Positions 43,434-53,388 of a DNA stretch of 64,000 nt are shown piece by piece (positions within the stretch are counted from its first letter, which is position 1; each line of letters opens with the position of its first letter). Position numbers and translations under genes: made by a program. Below the pieces are notes generated by a model that saw only the letters and a list, made by a program, of their open reading frames with translations, did no database searches and was not told the DNA's origin. Source of the DNA: Paenibacillus ihbetae (GTDB lineage Bacteria; Bacillota; Bacilli; Paenibacillales; Paenibacillaceae); contig NZ_CP016809.1 of NCBI RefSeq assembly GCF_002741055.1, forward strand, positions 5,186,501 to 5,250,500. The letters are read 5' to 3'.

Positions 43434-45403
43434 TGAAGGTGGGGGAAATGGAGCAGCTGTCAGAATTTCCATTCAGCGGCATCGTTGGACAAGAGATAGC
43501 GAAACGGGCGCTACTGCTATATGCTGTGAATCCTGCAATTGGCGGTGTTCTTATTAATGGTTCTAGAGGATCAGGTAAAAGTCAGCTGCTGCATGCAGCT
43601 TCTTTACTGATCCCTGACCGTCTGAAAATATCCATACCTGTCAACATCACAGCGGATCGGCTTCTCGGCTCATTCGATATGACCGCGGCCATCGACCGCG
43701 GCAGGCTCGTGCGTTCCCCGGGATTGCTGGAAACTGCCGATGGTCAACTGCTGCTGGCCGATCATATGAATCTCGTACCCGAAGCGCTCATCAGAGAGAT
43801 TGTCTATACATGCTCAAGCGGCTGGGTTCATCTGCAGCGGGAGGGGATGTCAAAAATTCGCAGAAGCCGATTTATGCTGCTTGCGGCGATGGATTCGGGT
43901 GATGGCGTTCCTTCGCCTTCACTGCTGGATCATTTTGGATTCTGTGTAACATTGGCGGAATTGGCAGATCCCAAGGATCGAGCCGAGATTATACGCCGAA
44001 GATTACTTTTCGAGCAGGACCCCGATGCTTTCCGTAACCGGTGTCAGCGCCAGGAGGATGCACTCCGGTTGCAAATCCAGGCGGCCGGTCAATTGATTCC
44101 TTACATGGAGGTAACCGCTGAAATGATTCAGCTGGCATCCTCAATCGCAGTTGAAGCGGGGATCGCAAGCGCCCGTGCCGAGCTCTCTCTTGTTGAAGGG
44201 GCTAAAGCGGCAGCCGCCTGGGATGGGCGTACCAAAGTAACCAAGGAGGATATCCGAAAGATCGCCGAGTATGTTTTACCTCATCGAATGCGGGAAGCAG
44301 TCGAGAAAACCCACGCCTCCTGCGGTCCTCCGCTTGAACCGGATGCAGGCGTGCAGACGAATCCGTTAGCCGATCGAACGAATTTTTCCCACGCCCCTGC
44401 ACAGCATTGCGATCATGGGGATGAGAGGACAAATCCGAATGAAACGGGAGGCGCCTTCAATCAAGGCAGGACAGAAATGCCGGGTGAGGAGGAGCCTAAC
44501 GACTCTCAGAGCGTATTCAATGATCGAATGGATGAACAGGTGCTGTTTCCTGACGAGACGTATCGAATCGAGCCTTTGAAGTGGAACATGAAGCGAAAGC
44601 TAGAATATGAGGGCTCGGGAAAACGGTATGAGTCGCGTACGCTCCAGAAGAGAGGCAGATCGGTAGGGGCTGTATACCCGAACAGGAAGCAGCGAACCGA
44701 TGTGGCTTTTGATGCTACGATCCGCGCAGCGGCTCCCTATCAATTGATCCGTACGAAAAAGGACGGTGTCGCGTTTGCCATTGAACTCGATGATTTGCGT
44801 CTGAAGAAAAGAGAGAATCGCGTTGGGTCTACGCTACTGTTTGTGGTTGATGCCAGCGGTTCGATGCTGGCCCGAAAGCGCATGGCGGCGGTCAAAGGAG
44901 GCATCCTTTCTCTGCTCCGGGATTCTTATGTTAAGCGGGACCGAATTGGCATGATCGCGTTCAGAAGGGAAGAGGCTGAGTTGGTGCTTCCGGTTACACG
45001 CAGCATTGATACAGCGTCCAAGCATCTCCGCGATATCCCGACCGGAGGAAGGACGCCTCTGGCAGCCGGAATTCACCTGGCTTATAAGGTGCTTCAAGCG
45101 GAGAAAAGAAGAAATCACGATACGATACCGACGTTGATATTCGTTACGGATGGTCGAGCAAACCAAAGTCCCTCAGGCTTATCGGCCCATTCGGATATTT
45201 GGAATGAATGCCTGGAGGCCGCAAGCCGGATCCGGCTTGCAGGAATCTCTAGTCTAGTCATAGATACGGAGCAGGGCTTTGTCAAATTCGGACGTTCCAA
45301 AGAATTGGCTGAAGCGTTGGGAGCCGAGTATAGAGTGCTCGAGCACTTGAACGAAGCTGGATTTGCTGACGCGGTTCGAATCAATATTGGGTGGGTTAGA
45401 TAG
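43430..45403 (+). CDS. ChlD/BchD-like chelatase subunit (AAA + von Willebrand A)
   Basis: A 657-residue protein. The N-terminal AAA domain (10-270) has an intact-looking Walker A (GSRGSGKSQ) but a degenerate Walker B ([10 protein letters not shown]), as in D subunits. A polar linker (about 285-370, rich in Asn, Glu, His) precedes an integrin-type vWA domain (about 465-650) with [15 protein letters not shown] and TDGRANQ as metal-site motifs. D subunits bridge the I ring and the large catalytic subunit. Translationally coupled to the ChlI-like gene. Confidence 0.92.
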   Translation: MMKVGEMEQLSEFPFSGIVGQEIAKRALLLYAVNPAIGGVLINGSRGSGKSQLLHAASLLIPDRLKISIPVNITADRLLGSFDMTAAIDRGRLVRSPGLLETADGQLLLADHMNLVPEALIREIVYTCSSGWVHLQREGMSKIRRSRFMLLAAMDSGDGVPSPSLLDHFGFCVTLAELADPKDRAEIIRRRLLFEQDPDAFRNRCQRQEDALRLQIQAAGQLIPYMEVTAEMIQLASSIAVEAGIASARAELSLVEGAKAAAAWDGRTKVTKEDIRKIAEYVLPHRMREAVEKTHASCGPPLEPDAGVQTNPLADRTNFSHAPAQHCDHGDERTNPNETGGAFNQGRTEMPGEEEPNDSQSVFNDRMDEQVLFPDETYRIEPLKWNMKRKLEYEGSGKRYESRTLQKRGRSVGAVYPNRKQRTDVAFDATIRAAAPYQLIRTKKDGVAFAIELDDLRLKKRENRVGSTLLFVVDASGSMLARKRMAAVKGGILSLLRDSYVKRDRIGMIAFRREEAELVLPVTRSIDTASKHLRDIPTGGRTPLAAGIHLAYKVLQAEKRRNHDTIPTLIFVTDGRANQSPSGLSAHSDIWNECLEAASRIRLAGISSLVIDTEQGFVKFGRSKELAEALGAEYRVLEHLNEAGFADAVRINIGWVR

Positions 45404-45457
45404 ATAACCCGAATTGAGCATGATTCTATCGTCCTTGGATAGGAGGAGGAAAACAGA

Positions 45458-48400
45458 ATGAAGATCACCGTCTTAACGACATCCCATGCGGCCATGAAGG
45501 ATTTAGCGTTCATATATAAGAAGAAGTGGGATGCATCCTTGCGCAGACGCATTTCATTATCTGTATTTAATATAGAAGGAACCTTGTCAGAGGAACAGTG
45601 GAGCTGGGTCGAGACAGCCGTAAAGCAAGCTGATTTTATCATCCACGATCCGCACGGCAGCCCTGCCCGGACCATTTCCCGTATTCATGATCTTTGTATT
45701 GGACTTGAAGCGGAGCAAGTGATAGTTGGAGGCGAGGGGGAGAGGCTTAAGGATATATACAGGCTGGGTTCCTTGCGCTATCACGATCTTGCCGGCGCCG
45801 GCCATCGTGGTCATCCGTCCGCAACCTCAAGAGGACATTCGTCCACATCCTCAATATCAACCGAACAGCAAGATAACCTTAGGCATCACCGGACCTTGGT
45901 CGCTTATTGGAGAAATGCGGGGATTCCTAATTTGCACCATATGCTTGGCTACATTGCCACCTGCTTCGGAAAAGAAACGGATTGGCCGCCGGTCGAGCCA
46001 CCCTTTGCCCTGAAGTCGCTGAGCATCTATGATCCCTCCGACTCGCAGTCATTTGAATCCGTGGAGGCCTATTGGGCGTCCATGCCGGCCCGAGAGGATT
46101 ATCCAACAGTTGCCATACTCTTTATGGGTCACAGCTACCCTCTCCACACTGGAGATATCGTCAGCAGCTTGATGCAGAGCATTCGAGCGTTTGCAAATGT
46201 TCTACCTGTCGTATTCACTTCCTTGACGGAGATTGAACCGAATCGGCTGCGGGCCTTGCTGATGCATGGGGGCGTTCATGGAGGCAAGGTGGAATTGATC
46301 GTAAACTTTGTTCCGTTCCGCCTAGGTGCCGGACCTGCCGGAGGCAAGAGCGATGAAATCCTGGCTTTGCTAAAAGAAGTGGACGCGCCGATGTTCCATC
46401 CGTTCTTCCTGACGCGCCGGGAACGGCAGGAGTGGGAAAGCTCCAGACAAGGCTTGACGCCTTCCGAATTTCTGGTTCAAATGATGCTGCCCGAGCTCGA
46501 CGGGAGCATCGAGACGCATCCGGTTGCCGCATTATCCAGCCTTGGTTATGACGAGGACATGCGGTTTGATGCCAAAGAACTCCGCATGATCGAAGATCGA
46601 GCGCAGCGGGTGGTCGGCCGGGTAAAGCGATACCTGAATCTGCAATCCAAGAAGCCATCCGAGAAGCGAGTCGCCATTATCGGCTATAACTACCCTCCAG
46701 GGGAAGGACATCTGTTCCAGGCCTCCTTTCTGGATACCTTCGAATCAATATCCCGCATCCTCACGGCGATGAAGGAGCATGGTTATGACACTGAGACGTA
46801 CTCTGGATTCGAATTGAAAGAGCGTTTCATACAGGAGGGAATCCTAAATTCCGCAGTGTGGACCAACGACCATTGGCCCGATCATCTTCCGACTTATAAA
46901 AATACATCGTATGAGCAGAGTAATCAGGTCTTGAACAAGCGGAAGAAGGAGCTTGTTCAGCAATGGGGCGAAGCGCCAGGCGACATCATGACGACCGAGG
47001 ACGGCGATTTCAAAATTCCAGGCCTTCGGTTCGGCAACTTGTTCATCGGTATCCAGCCTAGCAGGGGCATACATGAGCATCCGGAGGCTGCTTACCATGA
47101 TAAAGGTCTCCTTCCGCACCATCAGTATTTGGCATTCTACCAATACCTTAGAGACGAGTTCAAGGCTGATGCGATCTTGCATGTGGGAACCCATGGTACG
47201 CTTGAATTTTTGGAAGGCAAAGAAAGCGGCATGTCGGGGGATTGTTTACCTGATGCACTGATTCAGGATATTCCGCATTTTTACGCGTACTATGTCGGCA
47301 ACCCCTCCGAAGCCATGATTGCGAAGCGAAGATCCCATGCTACCTTGATTGGCTACCAATCCCCTCCATTCACGGCATCCGGGTTGTATGGAGAATACGC
47401 CGGCCTTGAAGCATCGCTGCATCAGTATCGGGAAGCGGAACAGCTGAATCCTGCACGACTTCCTGATCTGTGGGAGATGTTGCAGGATCAGGCAGCTGCG
47501 CTTTTTCTTGAAGCTTCAAGCCTGGAATCGCTGGAATCCGAGCTGTACCGAATCCGAAGATCGATGATTCCTGATGGCCTGCATATCTTGGGAGAGGGGT
47601 ATACGCATGAGCAGGCGGCGAAGCATATGAGCATGATTCTTGGCCATGAACGGGGGACGCATGGATCGCTGCAGAGATTATATGCACGTTCGTTGGGCTG
47701 GGATTATGATGAGCTGCTGGAAGTCCAGGATATCGGCAGGCTGCAAACGCTGGATGAGTACGTGGAGAATGCTGTGTCAACCTTTGTTCAAACCCGGGAA
47801 GTTCCTGAACCTCCGCAAGGATCAGCCGATCAGCAATCACATTGGCAGGATATTTGGGAGCTTGGCCTAAACGCTTATCAGTCTACGAAGGCGGATTTGG
47901 AGCTTAAAAATTTGCTTCGGGCGCTGGAGGGTAAATATTTGCCAGTCAGCCTAGCAGGCGACTGCATTCGGAATCCGGAGGTGCTGCCGTCCGGAAACAA
48001 TCTGGTACAGTTCGACCCAAGATCCATACCTAGCCGTGCAGCCGTTGCGAGTGGTTGGAGGATTGCGGAGAACACCTTGAATTTGTATGATGCAGCGCAC
48101 AAGTCATATCCGGAAACAACCGCGCTTGTTATGTGGGGATTGGAAACGTCCCGGACACAGGGGGAGACGCTGGGGCAGATTCTGGCTTATATTGGCGTTA
48201 GAGTTAAGGACCAGGATCACCATAAGCATGTGGAATATGAAATTATTCCGCTATCAGAGCTGAAGAGGCCGCGACTGAATGTCCTGGTCCATATCTGTGG
48301 ATATTTCCGCGACATGTTTCCGGAACAGCTATCAACGCTTCACCGTCTCTTTAAAGAAATTTCTGAGCTGGATGAGCCGTTTAATCAAAATTGGTTCAAA

Positions 48401-49195
48401 AAGCATTCGGAGAGGTTGTATCAACAGTTACGCAGCGCCGGAGCAGAGCATGAAGAGGCTTGGGACTTGGCATGCGCCCGTATATACGGGCCTGCCGAAG
48501 GGGAGTATGGAACCTCGGTCACAAAGCTGATCGAGACCAAGCAGTGGGAAGAAGAAGACCAATTGGGCGCAGCCTTCATGAACAGCCTGAAGCATGTGTA
48601 CAGCTCCGATTACAGGGGCAAGGATATGTACGATTTGTATACGGCGAACCTGGCTGCCGTTGATATCGTTTCACAGATTCGGAGCAACCATGAACATGAA
48701 ATTACCGATCTGGATCATTATTATGAGTTTTTTGGGGGGCTGGCTAAATCGGTAGAGATTGCTAGAGGCGGCAAGGCGGAAATATATATTAGCGATACCA
48801 CGCGGGAGCATATTTTAACCGAAGAAGCAAGAAAGTCCGTCCATCGTGGAGTACGTACCCGTCTGCTCAATCCCAAATGGATAGAGGGTTTGTTAAAGCA
48901 TGATTACCATGGAGCCCAGAAAGTAGCAGACCGATTAGAGAACTTGTTGGGGCTTGCGGCGACAACCAACCAAGTAGACTCCTGGATATTCTCAGCGGTT
49001 CATCAGGAATATGTGGTCAACGAACAACGCAGCAAGCAAATGCGTGACAATAATCGTTGGGCTTACCTTGGTATGCTGGAAACGCTCCTTGAGAGTCATC
49101 AACGGGATTATTGGGACGCCACAGAAAATGAGTTGGGGCTGCTGAGGGAACGTTTTTTGGAGCTTGAAGGGGAGCTTGAAGGTCGTCATGATTAA
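45458..49195 (+). CDS. CobN/BchH-like chelatase large subunit
   Basis: A 1245-residue protein of the CobN/ChlH family, normal length for the catalytic subunit that binds the tetrapyrrole. The strongest signature, HVGTHGTLEF...GKESGMSGDCLPD, lies near residues 573-597. PGEGHLFQASFLDT (about 413) and VGNPSEAMIAKRR (about 615) are further family stretches. A Ser/His-rich insert (GHRGHPSATSRGHSSTSS, about 114-131) is unusual. AGGAGGAGG ribosome binding site. No corrin or chlorophyll biosynthesis genes and no cobalamin riboswitch are nearby. Its operon is preceded by a Zur-type operator, so substrate and metal are open questions. Confidence 0.92.
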   Translation: MKITVLTTSHAAMKDLAFIYKKKWDASLRRRISLSVFNIEGTLSEEQWSWVETAVKQADFIIHDPHGSPARTISRIHDLCIGLEAEQVIVGGEGERLKDIYRLGSLRYHDLAGAGHRGHPSATSRGHSSTSSISTEQQDNLRHHRTLVAYWRNAGIPNLHHMLGYIATCFGKETDWPPVEPPFALKSLSIYDPSDSQSFESVEAYWASMPAREDYPTVAILFMGHSYPLHTGDIVSSLMQSIRAFANVLPVVFTSLTEIEPNRLRALLMHGGVHGGKVELIVNFVPFRLGAGPAGGKSDEILALLKEVDAPMFHPFFLTRRERQEWESSRQGLTPSEFLVQMMLPELDGSIETHPVAALSSLGYDEDMRFDAKELRMIEDRAQRVVGRVKRYLNLQSKKPSEKRVAIIGYNYPPGEGHLFQASFLDTFESISRILTAMKEHGYDTETYSGFELKERFIQEGILNSAVWTNDHWPDHLPTYKNTSYEQSNQVLNKRKKELVQQWGEAPGDIMTTEDGDFKIPGLRFGNLFIGIQPSRGIHEHPEAAYHDKGLLPHHQYLAFYQYLRDEFKADAILHVGTHGTLEFLEGKESGMSGDCLPDALIQDIPHFYAYYVGNPSEAMIAKRRSHATLIGYQSPPFTASGLYGEYAGLEASLHQYREAEQLNPARLPDLWEMLQDQAAALFLEASSLESLESELYRIRRSMIPDGLHILGEGYTHEQAAKHMSMILGHERGTHGSLQRLYARSLGWDYDELLEVQDIGRLQTLDEYVENAVSTFVQTREVPEPPQGSADQQSHWQDIWELGLNAYQSTKADLELKNLLRALEGKYLPVSLAGDCIRNPEVLPSGNNLVQFDPRSIPSRAAVASGWRIAENTLNLYDAAHKSYPETTALVMWGLETSRTQGETLGQILAYIGVRVKDQDHHKHVEYEIIPLSELKRPRLNVLVHICGYFRDMFPEQLSTLHRLFKEISELDEPFNQNWFKKHSERLYQQLRSAGAEHEEAWDLACARIYGPAEGEYGTSVTKLIETKQWEEEDQLGAAFMNSLKHVYSSDYRGKDMYDLYTANLAAVDIVSQIRSNHEHEITDLDHYYEFFGGLAKSVEIARGGKAEIYISDTTREHILTEEARKSVHRGVRTRLLNPKWIEGLLKHDYHGAQKVADRLENLLGLAATTNQVDSWIFSAVHQEYVVNEQRSKQMRDNNRWAYLGMLETLLESHQRDYWDATENELGLLRERFLELEGELEGRHD

Positions 49196-49237
49196 GAAGA
49201 CGGACTGATTACACTATATATATTGTTTATATCGATT

Positions 49238-49276
49238 ACCTCCAGGAGACCGTAATGTCTGCTTGGAGGTTTTTTT
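49238..49276 (+). terminator. Terminator of the chelatase operon
   Basis: ACCTCCA/TGGAGGT stem and seven Ts, 43 bp after the CobN-like stop. Confidence 0.85.
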
Positions 49277-49307
49277 AATGTCAGCGCGTATTGGGGGATT
49301 CGATGTG

Positions 49308-49336
49308 TTGACAGATTATAAAATTGCAAGTAGACT
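49308..49336 (+). promoter_or_regulatory. Promoter of the first methyltransferase
   Basis: TTGACA, 17-bp spacer, TAGACT. Confidence 0.65.
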
Positions 49337-49342
49337 ATCCTT

Positions 49343-49361
49343 AAATGTAATAATTACGATT
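49343..49361 (+). promoter_or_regulatory. Zur-type operator 7
   Basis: AAATGTAATAATTACGATT, starting 7 bp after the -10 element. Confidence 0.8.
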
Positions 49362-49395
49362 AACTGAGTGAGGCTCGGTTTTTATTACGATCACT

Positions 49396-49414
49396 AATCG
49401 TAATAATTACAATT
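49396..49414 (+). promoter_or_regulatory. Zur-type operator 8
   Basis: AATCGTAATAATTACAATT, 53 bp after operator 7. A further half site (ATTACGAT) lies between them at about 49384-49391. Confidence 0.8.
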
Positions 49415-49445
49415 AACATCGGTTGACGTAAGGGAGGGAGATTCA

Positions 49446-50231
49446 TTGGAGAAGACGGTACATAAATGGTATGAGGAGAGCTTTGGCAAGGATTATTTGC
49501 TCATCTACCGCCACCGGGATCGGCGCCAGGCTGAAGAGGAAGTGTTCAAAATGATGGAGTGGCTGAAGCTCCCGACTCATAGTGATATCCTCGATTTATG
49601 CTGCGGTATGGGGAGACATGCATTAACGCTTGCACATACAGGATATCGTGTAACGGGCGTTGATCTTTCTTCCGAGCTGTTACAGGAGGCTAGGGCCTCA
49701 GACCCTCATGGACTTGTTAACTGGGTTGAAGGCGATATGCGCGCCTTGCCAGAGGATACGATGTTTAAGGAACGCTTTGATGCCGTTATCAATTTGTTTA
49801 CCTCATTTGGTTATTTTGAAGAGGACCATGAACAGTTAACCGTATTACGGGAAATCCACAAGGCTTTGAGGCCCGGCGGGCGATTCATTATCGATTATAT
49901 GAATGCCGAGTACACGACAAATCACCTCATCCCTTTCTCCAAGCGGATCGTTGATGGAACGATCATTTCGGAAACCCGCCGAATTTTTAGCGGATTTGTC
50001 ATGAAGGAGATCGAGGTCCGGGTTCAAGGATCAAACAATCTTACCCGCCGATATTCAGAACGCGTCAAGCTATACAGCCCTGAGAAATTGGCAGATATGC
50101 TGACATCAGCCGGTCTTACATTGGATACCATTTATGGGAACTATGAAGGACAAAGCTATGATCGGAAGCAGTCGCCACGTATGATTATGGTTGGCCATCG
50201 GGAGGAAAGGGGCACGAACCGTAACGCTTGA
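49446..50231 (+). CDS. Class I SAM-dependent methyltransferase (zinc cluster, first)
   Basis: A 261-residue Rossmann-fold methyltransferase. Motif I DILDLCCGMGRHALTLA (about 47-63), motif II VTGVDLSSELL, an acidic EGDMRALP motif, and a C-terminal beta-rich extension (SETRRIFSGFVMKEIEVRV). TTG 49446 with AGGGAGGGAG upstream. The methyl acceptor is unknown. Two Zur-type operators before the gene imply induction in zinc limitation, so modification of a zinc ligand or of its carrier is plausible but unproven. Monocistronic before the next operator. Confidence 0.88.
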   Translation: MEKTVHKWYEESFGKDYLLIYRHRDRRQAEEEVFKMMEWLKLPTHSDILDLCCGMGRHALTLAHTGYRVTGVDLSSELLQEARASDPHGLVNWVEGDMRALPEDTMFKERFDAVINLFTSFGYFEEDHEQLTVLREIHKALRPGGRFIIDYMNAEYTTNHLIPFSKRIVDGTIISETRRIFSGFVMKEIEVRVQGSNNLTRRYSERVKLYSPEKLADMLTSAGLTLDTIYGNYEGQSYDRKQSPRMIMVGHREERGTNRNA

Positions 50232-50261
50232 GAATGGAATGTGTATATTGCCTCCGTCATT

Positions 50262-50280
50262 AGTCGTAATTATTACGAAT
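50262..50280 (+). promoter_or_regulatory. Zur-type operator 9
   Basis: AGTCGTAATTATTACGAAT, 24 bp before the start of the third FecB-like gene. Confidence 0.8.
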
Positions 50281-50303
50281 TATATTAGAGAGGGGATCGA
50301 ACA

Positions 50304-51482
50304 TTGTTTATTCAAAAACAATACTTATCGAATACGGTCATAAGACTCATACTTGCACTGATTCTCGCATTGATGATAGCAGGATGCTCGGCAACCAAGC
50401 AGGATGAAGCAAACGTAACCAAATTGGATATTCAACAGTCGAAATCACCAGTCGAAGCGGAACAAGCAAAAAGCTGGACATTTACCGACACAAGCGGCAA
50501 AGAAATTACGCTTGATATCCCCGTTCAAAAGGCTGTGGTCATAAATCGAAATACAGCTGAAGCGATAAAACTTCTGGGAGCTGCTGAAAGCATAGCAGCA
50601 ACCGGTGACAATACGATTAAGCATAATTCATATCTTGGCTTTGACAATTTGCCGGACGTTGGGGAAACTGAGCAGGTAAATCTGGAGACGATCCTCGGCT
50701 TGAAGCCTGAAGTGGTCTTCACCTATACGAATCGGCCTGATCACAAACTGGAGGAAAAGTTAGAGCCGGCCGGTATCAAGGTCGTCCGGATGAATAATTA
50801 TTTGCCTGAGCAGATGGATACGGAATGGGAACTGCTGGGCAAGCTGTTCGGCAAAGAAGAAAGGGCTGCAACGTTTCTGGAATGGAAGCATGAAATCGAG
50901 CGCATTCCGGCTGAACGAATACAATCTATTGATCCTAACGAGAAAAAGAGTGTACTGGCGCTCTCAGCAGGTTTTCTCAATTCCAATGGCGGTTATCGCG
51001 TTTTTCCAAGTCAGTCGCTAGGTGGCAGAACTGGTGTCGGCGAAGGTTACGCCACGATTTTGGCAGGCGGAAGAGATGCAGCCGATTTGCAATGGGATCC
51101 GGCCGAGGCATCCACAACGATCATGGTTGACGAAGAATATGTGCTCAAGCGAAATCCGGATGTTGTTACACTGCATGGTACTTGGCTAGGCGGGTATGAA
51201 ACGATGGAGACCAAAGCGATTGATGAAGCCTTTGCGAATATGTTAAACATTTCGTCCCTGAACAAGCTGAATGCAGGCAAAGACAGGGAAATTTATTTTT
51301 TTTATACGAATTTTATCGGGTCAGACAAACGATATATCGGTGTTTTGCAGCTTGCCAAGTGGCTGTATCCAGACCGATTTCAGGATGTAGACCCCGATGC
51401 ATATGCGAAGGAGTATTTTGAAGAATGGCTGGGTGTGCCTTATCAAGGGATTTGGTACTACTCGTTTAAGGAGAAGGAATGA
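50304..51482 (+). CDS. FecB-type metal-chelate-binding lipoprotein (system 3)
   Basis: A 392-residue lipoprotein, TTG start behind AGAGAGGGG. Lipobox LMIAGCSA (Cys about 28). The binding fold runs from about 60 (WTFTDTSGKEITLDIPVQKAVVINRNTAEAIKLLG; LPDVGETEQVNLETILGLKPEVVFTY). Lobe 2 contains an unusually Gly-rich stretch (NSNGGYRVFPSQSLGGRTGVGEGYATILAGG). It divides from systems 1 and 2 enough to suggest a different chelate. Followed by permease with ATGA overlap. Confidence 0.88.
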   Translation: MFIQKQYLSNTVIRLILALILALMIAGCSATKQDEANVTKLDIQQSKSPVEAEQAKSWTFTDTSGKEITLDIPVQKAVVINRNTAEAIKLLGAAESIAATGDNTIKHNSYLGFDNLPDVGETEQVNLETILGLKPEVVFTYTNRPDHKLEEKLEPAGIKVVRMNNYLPEQMDTEWELLGKLFGKEERAATFLEWKHEIERIPAERIQSIDPNEKKSVLALSAGFLNSNGGYRVFPSQSLGGRTGVGEGYATILAGGRDAADLQWDPAEASTTIMVDEEYVLKRNPDVVTLHGTWLGGYETMETKAIDEAFANMLNISSLNKLNAGKDREIYFFYTNFIGSDKRYIGVLQLAKWLYPDRFQDVDPDAYAKEYFEEWLGVPYQGIWYYSFKEKE

Positions 51483-52573
51483 TGGAAAAATCTCTCCATC
51501 ACCATGATCTGAGGTCCTCGAAGCTCCGAATGGAATCGATATACCGAGGCAGATCATTACGTAAGCTCTTGCTGCTCTTATTGCTCCTGGTCTTATTGAT
51601 CATTACAGCAGGAGCTGCGATCACGAAGGGCTCGGCAGCTGTCCCTCTGCAAGAGCTCTGGGCAATGATGACCGGCACCAGCGCTGACGAAATGAATGCG
51701 TATATCGTACGTGAGGTTCGGCTCCCCCGAATCCTGATGTCTGTAGTAGCCGGCATATCGCTAGCGGCAGCGGGTACGATCATGCAGGCATTGCTGCGTA
51801 ATCCACTTGCCGATCCGTTTACTTTGGGGGTTTCAAGCGGAGCAGCCTTCGGAGCCGCACTTGCGATCGTGGCGGGCACTAGCGTATTCGGAATGAACCT
51901 CGTTCACAGTGGGCCATGGCTGATTGCTTTTAACGCTTTTCTTTTCGGTTGTTTGGCTGTAGGGGTCGTATATGGCATTGCCCGCATGAAGAACAGCTCG
52001 ACTACGGTCTTGCTGCTGGCGGGTGTAGCTATTGGTCAATTATTCTCGGCCGGCGTATCGGCTCTGAAGTATTTTTCCAACAACGATGCCCTTAAAGATC
52101 TGGTTATCTGGTTAATGGGGGGGTTCTGGGGCTCCGGTTGGCATGTGCTGGAGATTCTCTTGCCGCTGTCCGCTTTAGCTCTTTTGGTCTTGATGAAGTA
52201 TGCATGGGATATGAATGCACTCATCTCGGGGGAGGAGGTGGCACTCACGCTCGGCGTGAAAGTGAAGCATATACGATGGGTTTGCTTGGTGACGGTCACT
52301 CTTCTGGCATCAACAACCATAGCTTTCACAGGCATTATCGGTTTTATCGGGCTTGTCGCCCCGCATATAAGCCGAATGATCATCGGTACCGACTACAGAT
52401 ATTTATTACCGTGCTCGTGCTTGATCGGGGCCTTGCTTTTGCTTGCATCGGATACGGTGGCCCGGCTGCTTCTGATGCCTGTTGAAATCCCCGTTGGAAT
52501 CGTAACATCCTTCTTCGGCGCACCATTCTTCATCTATTTACTGGTCAAGAAGCGCCGGGAGTATTGGACCTAG
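51479..52573 (+). CDS. FecCD-family ABC permease (system 3)
   Basis: A 364-residue permease with a longer cytosolic N-terminus containing HHHD, then about ten TM helices. Signature stretches VREVRLPRILMSVVAGISLAAAGTIMQALLRNPLADPFTLGVSSGAAFG and GIIGFIGLVAPHISRMIIG. Single permease, so probably a homodimer. Overlaps the preceding stop; the ATPase gene starts 12 bp after its end. Confidence 0.92.
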   Translation: MMEKSLHHHDLRSSKLRMESIYRGRSLRKLLLLLLLLVLLIITAGAAITKGSAAVPLQELWAMMTGTSADEMNAYIVREVRLPRILMSVVAGISLAAAGTIMQALLRNPLADPFTLGVSSGAAFGAALAIVAGTSVFGMNLVHSGPWLIAFNAFLFGCLAVGVVYGIARMKNSSTTVLLLAGVAIGQLFSAGVSALKYFSNNDALKDLVIWLMGGFWGSGWHVLEILLPLSALALLVLMKYAWDMNALISGEEVALTLGVKVKHIRWVCLVTVTLLASTTIAFTGIIGFIGLVAPHISRMIIGTDYRYLLPCSCLIGALLLLASDTVARLLLMPVEIPVGIVTSFFGAPFFIYLLVKKRREYWT

Positions 52574-52584
52574 GAGGGGAAATC

Positions 52585-53373
52585 TTGTTTTTATGTATAG
52601 AGGGGTTGTCATTTGGATACCGTTCAAACTCCATATTACGCGACATTCATATGAATATGGAAAAGGGCCAGGTTGTCAGTATTGTCGGTCCTAACGGCGC
52701 TGGGAAGACGACATTGCTCAAAAGCATCGCTTCCATTTTTCCACCTAAGAAGGGAACGGTTTGGTTAGGGGGCAAAGACGTATATTCCCTCAAACCCAAG
52801 GATTTGGCAAAAATTCAAGCTTACGTTCCTCAGCATACGGCATCCGGTTTTCCGCTGACTGTCATGGAAACGGTCATGCTCGGACGAAAGCCGTACATTC
52901 GATGGGGGGTGTCGTCGGAAGACCTTCGTATTGTTGGCACCCTCCTTTCCGACCTCCATCTGGATCGCTATACAACACGTTATCTGGACGAGCTAAGCGG
53001 GGGAGAGCGGCAAAAAGTTTGGATAGCCCGGGCATTGGCACAACAGCCGGATTTGCTATTACTGGATGAGCCGACTTCAGCACTCGATATTCGCCATCAA
53101 CTCGAAGTGTTGGAGCTAGTACGCAAGCTCTCGAAGCATTCCGGCATCCTAGTGATCCTGATTTTACACGATCTCGAGCTGGCTGCTCGGTATTCGGATG
53201 AAATATACATGCTCAGGGACGGGGAAGTGTTTGCTTCCGGCCGGCCTGAAGAAGTGTTTACCTGTACAAATATGGAGACGGTTTACGGCGTAAAAGTGGA
53301 GGTTGCCTCTGCTAAATATGGATTGAAGATGACTGCGGTTGAGCCTGTATTGACTTTACCGAGTGAGGAATAG
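52585..53373 (+). CDS. FecE-type ABC ATPase (system 3)
   Basis: A 262-residue ATPase with Walker A GPNGAGKTT, signature LSGGERQKVWIARAL, Walker B LLLLDEPTSALD and His in LHDLELAAR. TTG 52585 has AGGAGGGG 6 bp upstream and is preferred to the in-frame start at 52564. As system 2 has lost its ATPase, this protein or the system 1 ATPase could also serve the system 2 permease. Confidence 0.92.
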   Translation: MFLCIEGLSFGYRSNSILRDIHMNMEKGQVVSIVGPNGAGKTTLLKSIASIFPPKKGTVWLGGKDVYSLKPKDLAKIQAYVPQHTASGFPLTVMETVMLGRKPYIRWGVSSEDLRIVGTLLSDLHLDRYTTRYLDELSGGERQKVWIARALAQQPDLLLLDEPTSALDIRHQLEVLELVRKLSKHSGILVILILHDLELAARYSDEIYMLRDGEVFASGRPEEVFTCTNMETVYGVKVEVASAKYGLKMTAVEPVLTLPSEE

Positions 53374-53388
53374 AGGGGGAAACAAGAT

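Noticed and set aside
43430..45403. MoxR plus VWA protein system instead of a chelatase
   Set aside because: The I and D subunits are followed by a full-length CobN/BchH-like protein, and the D protein has both a degenerate AAA and a vWA domain, which is the chelatase arrangement.
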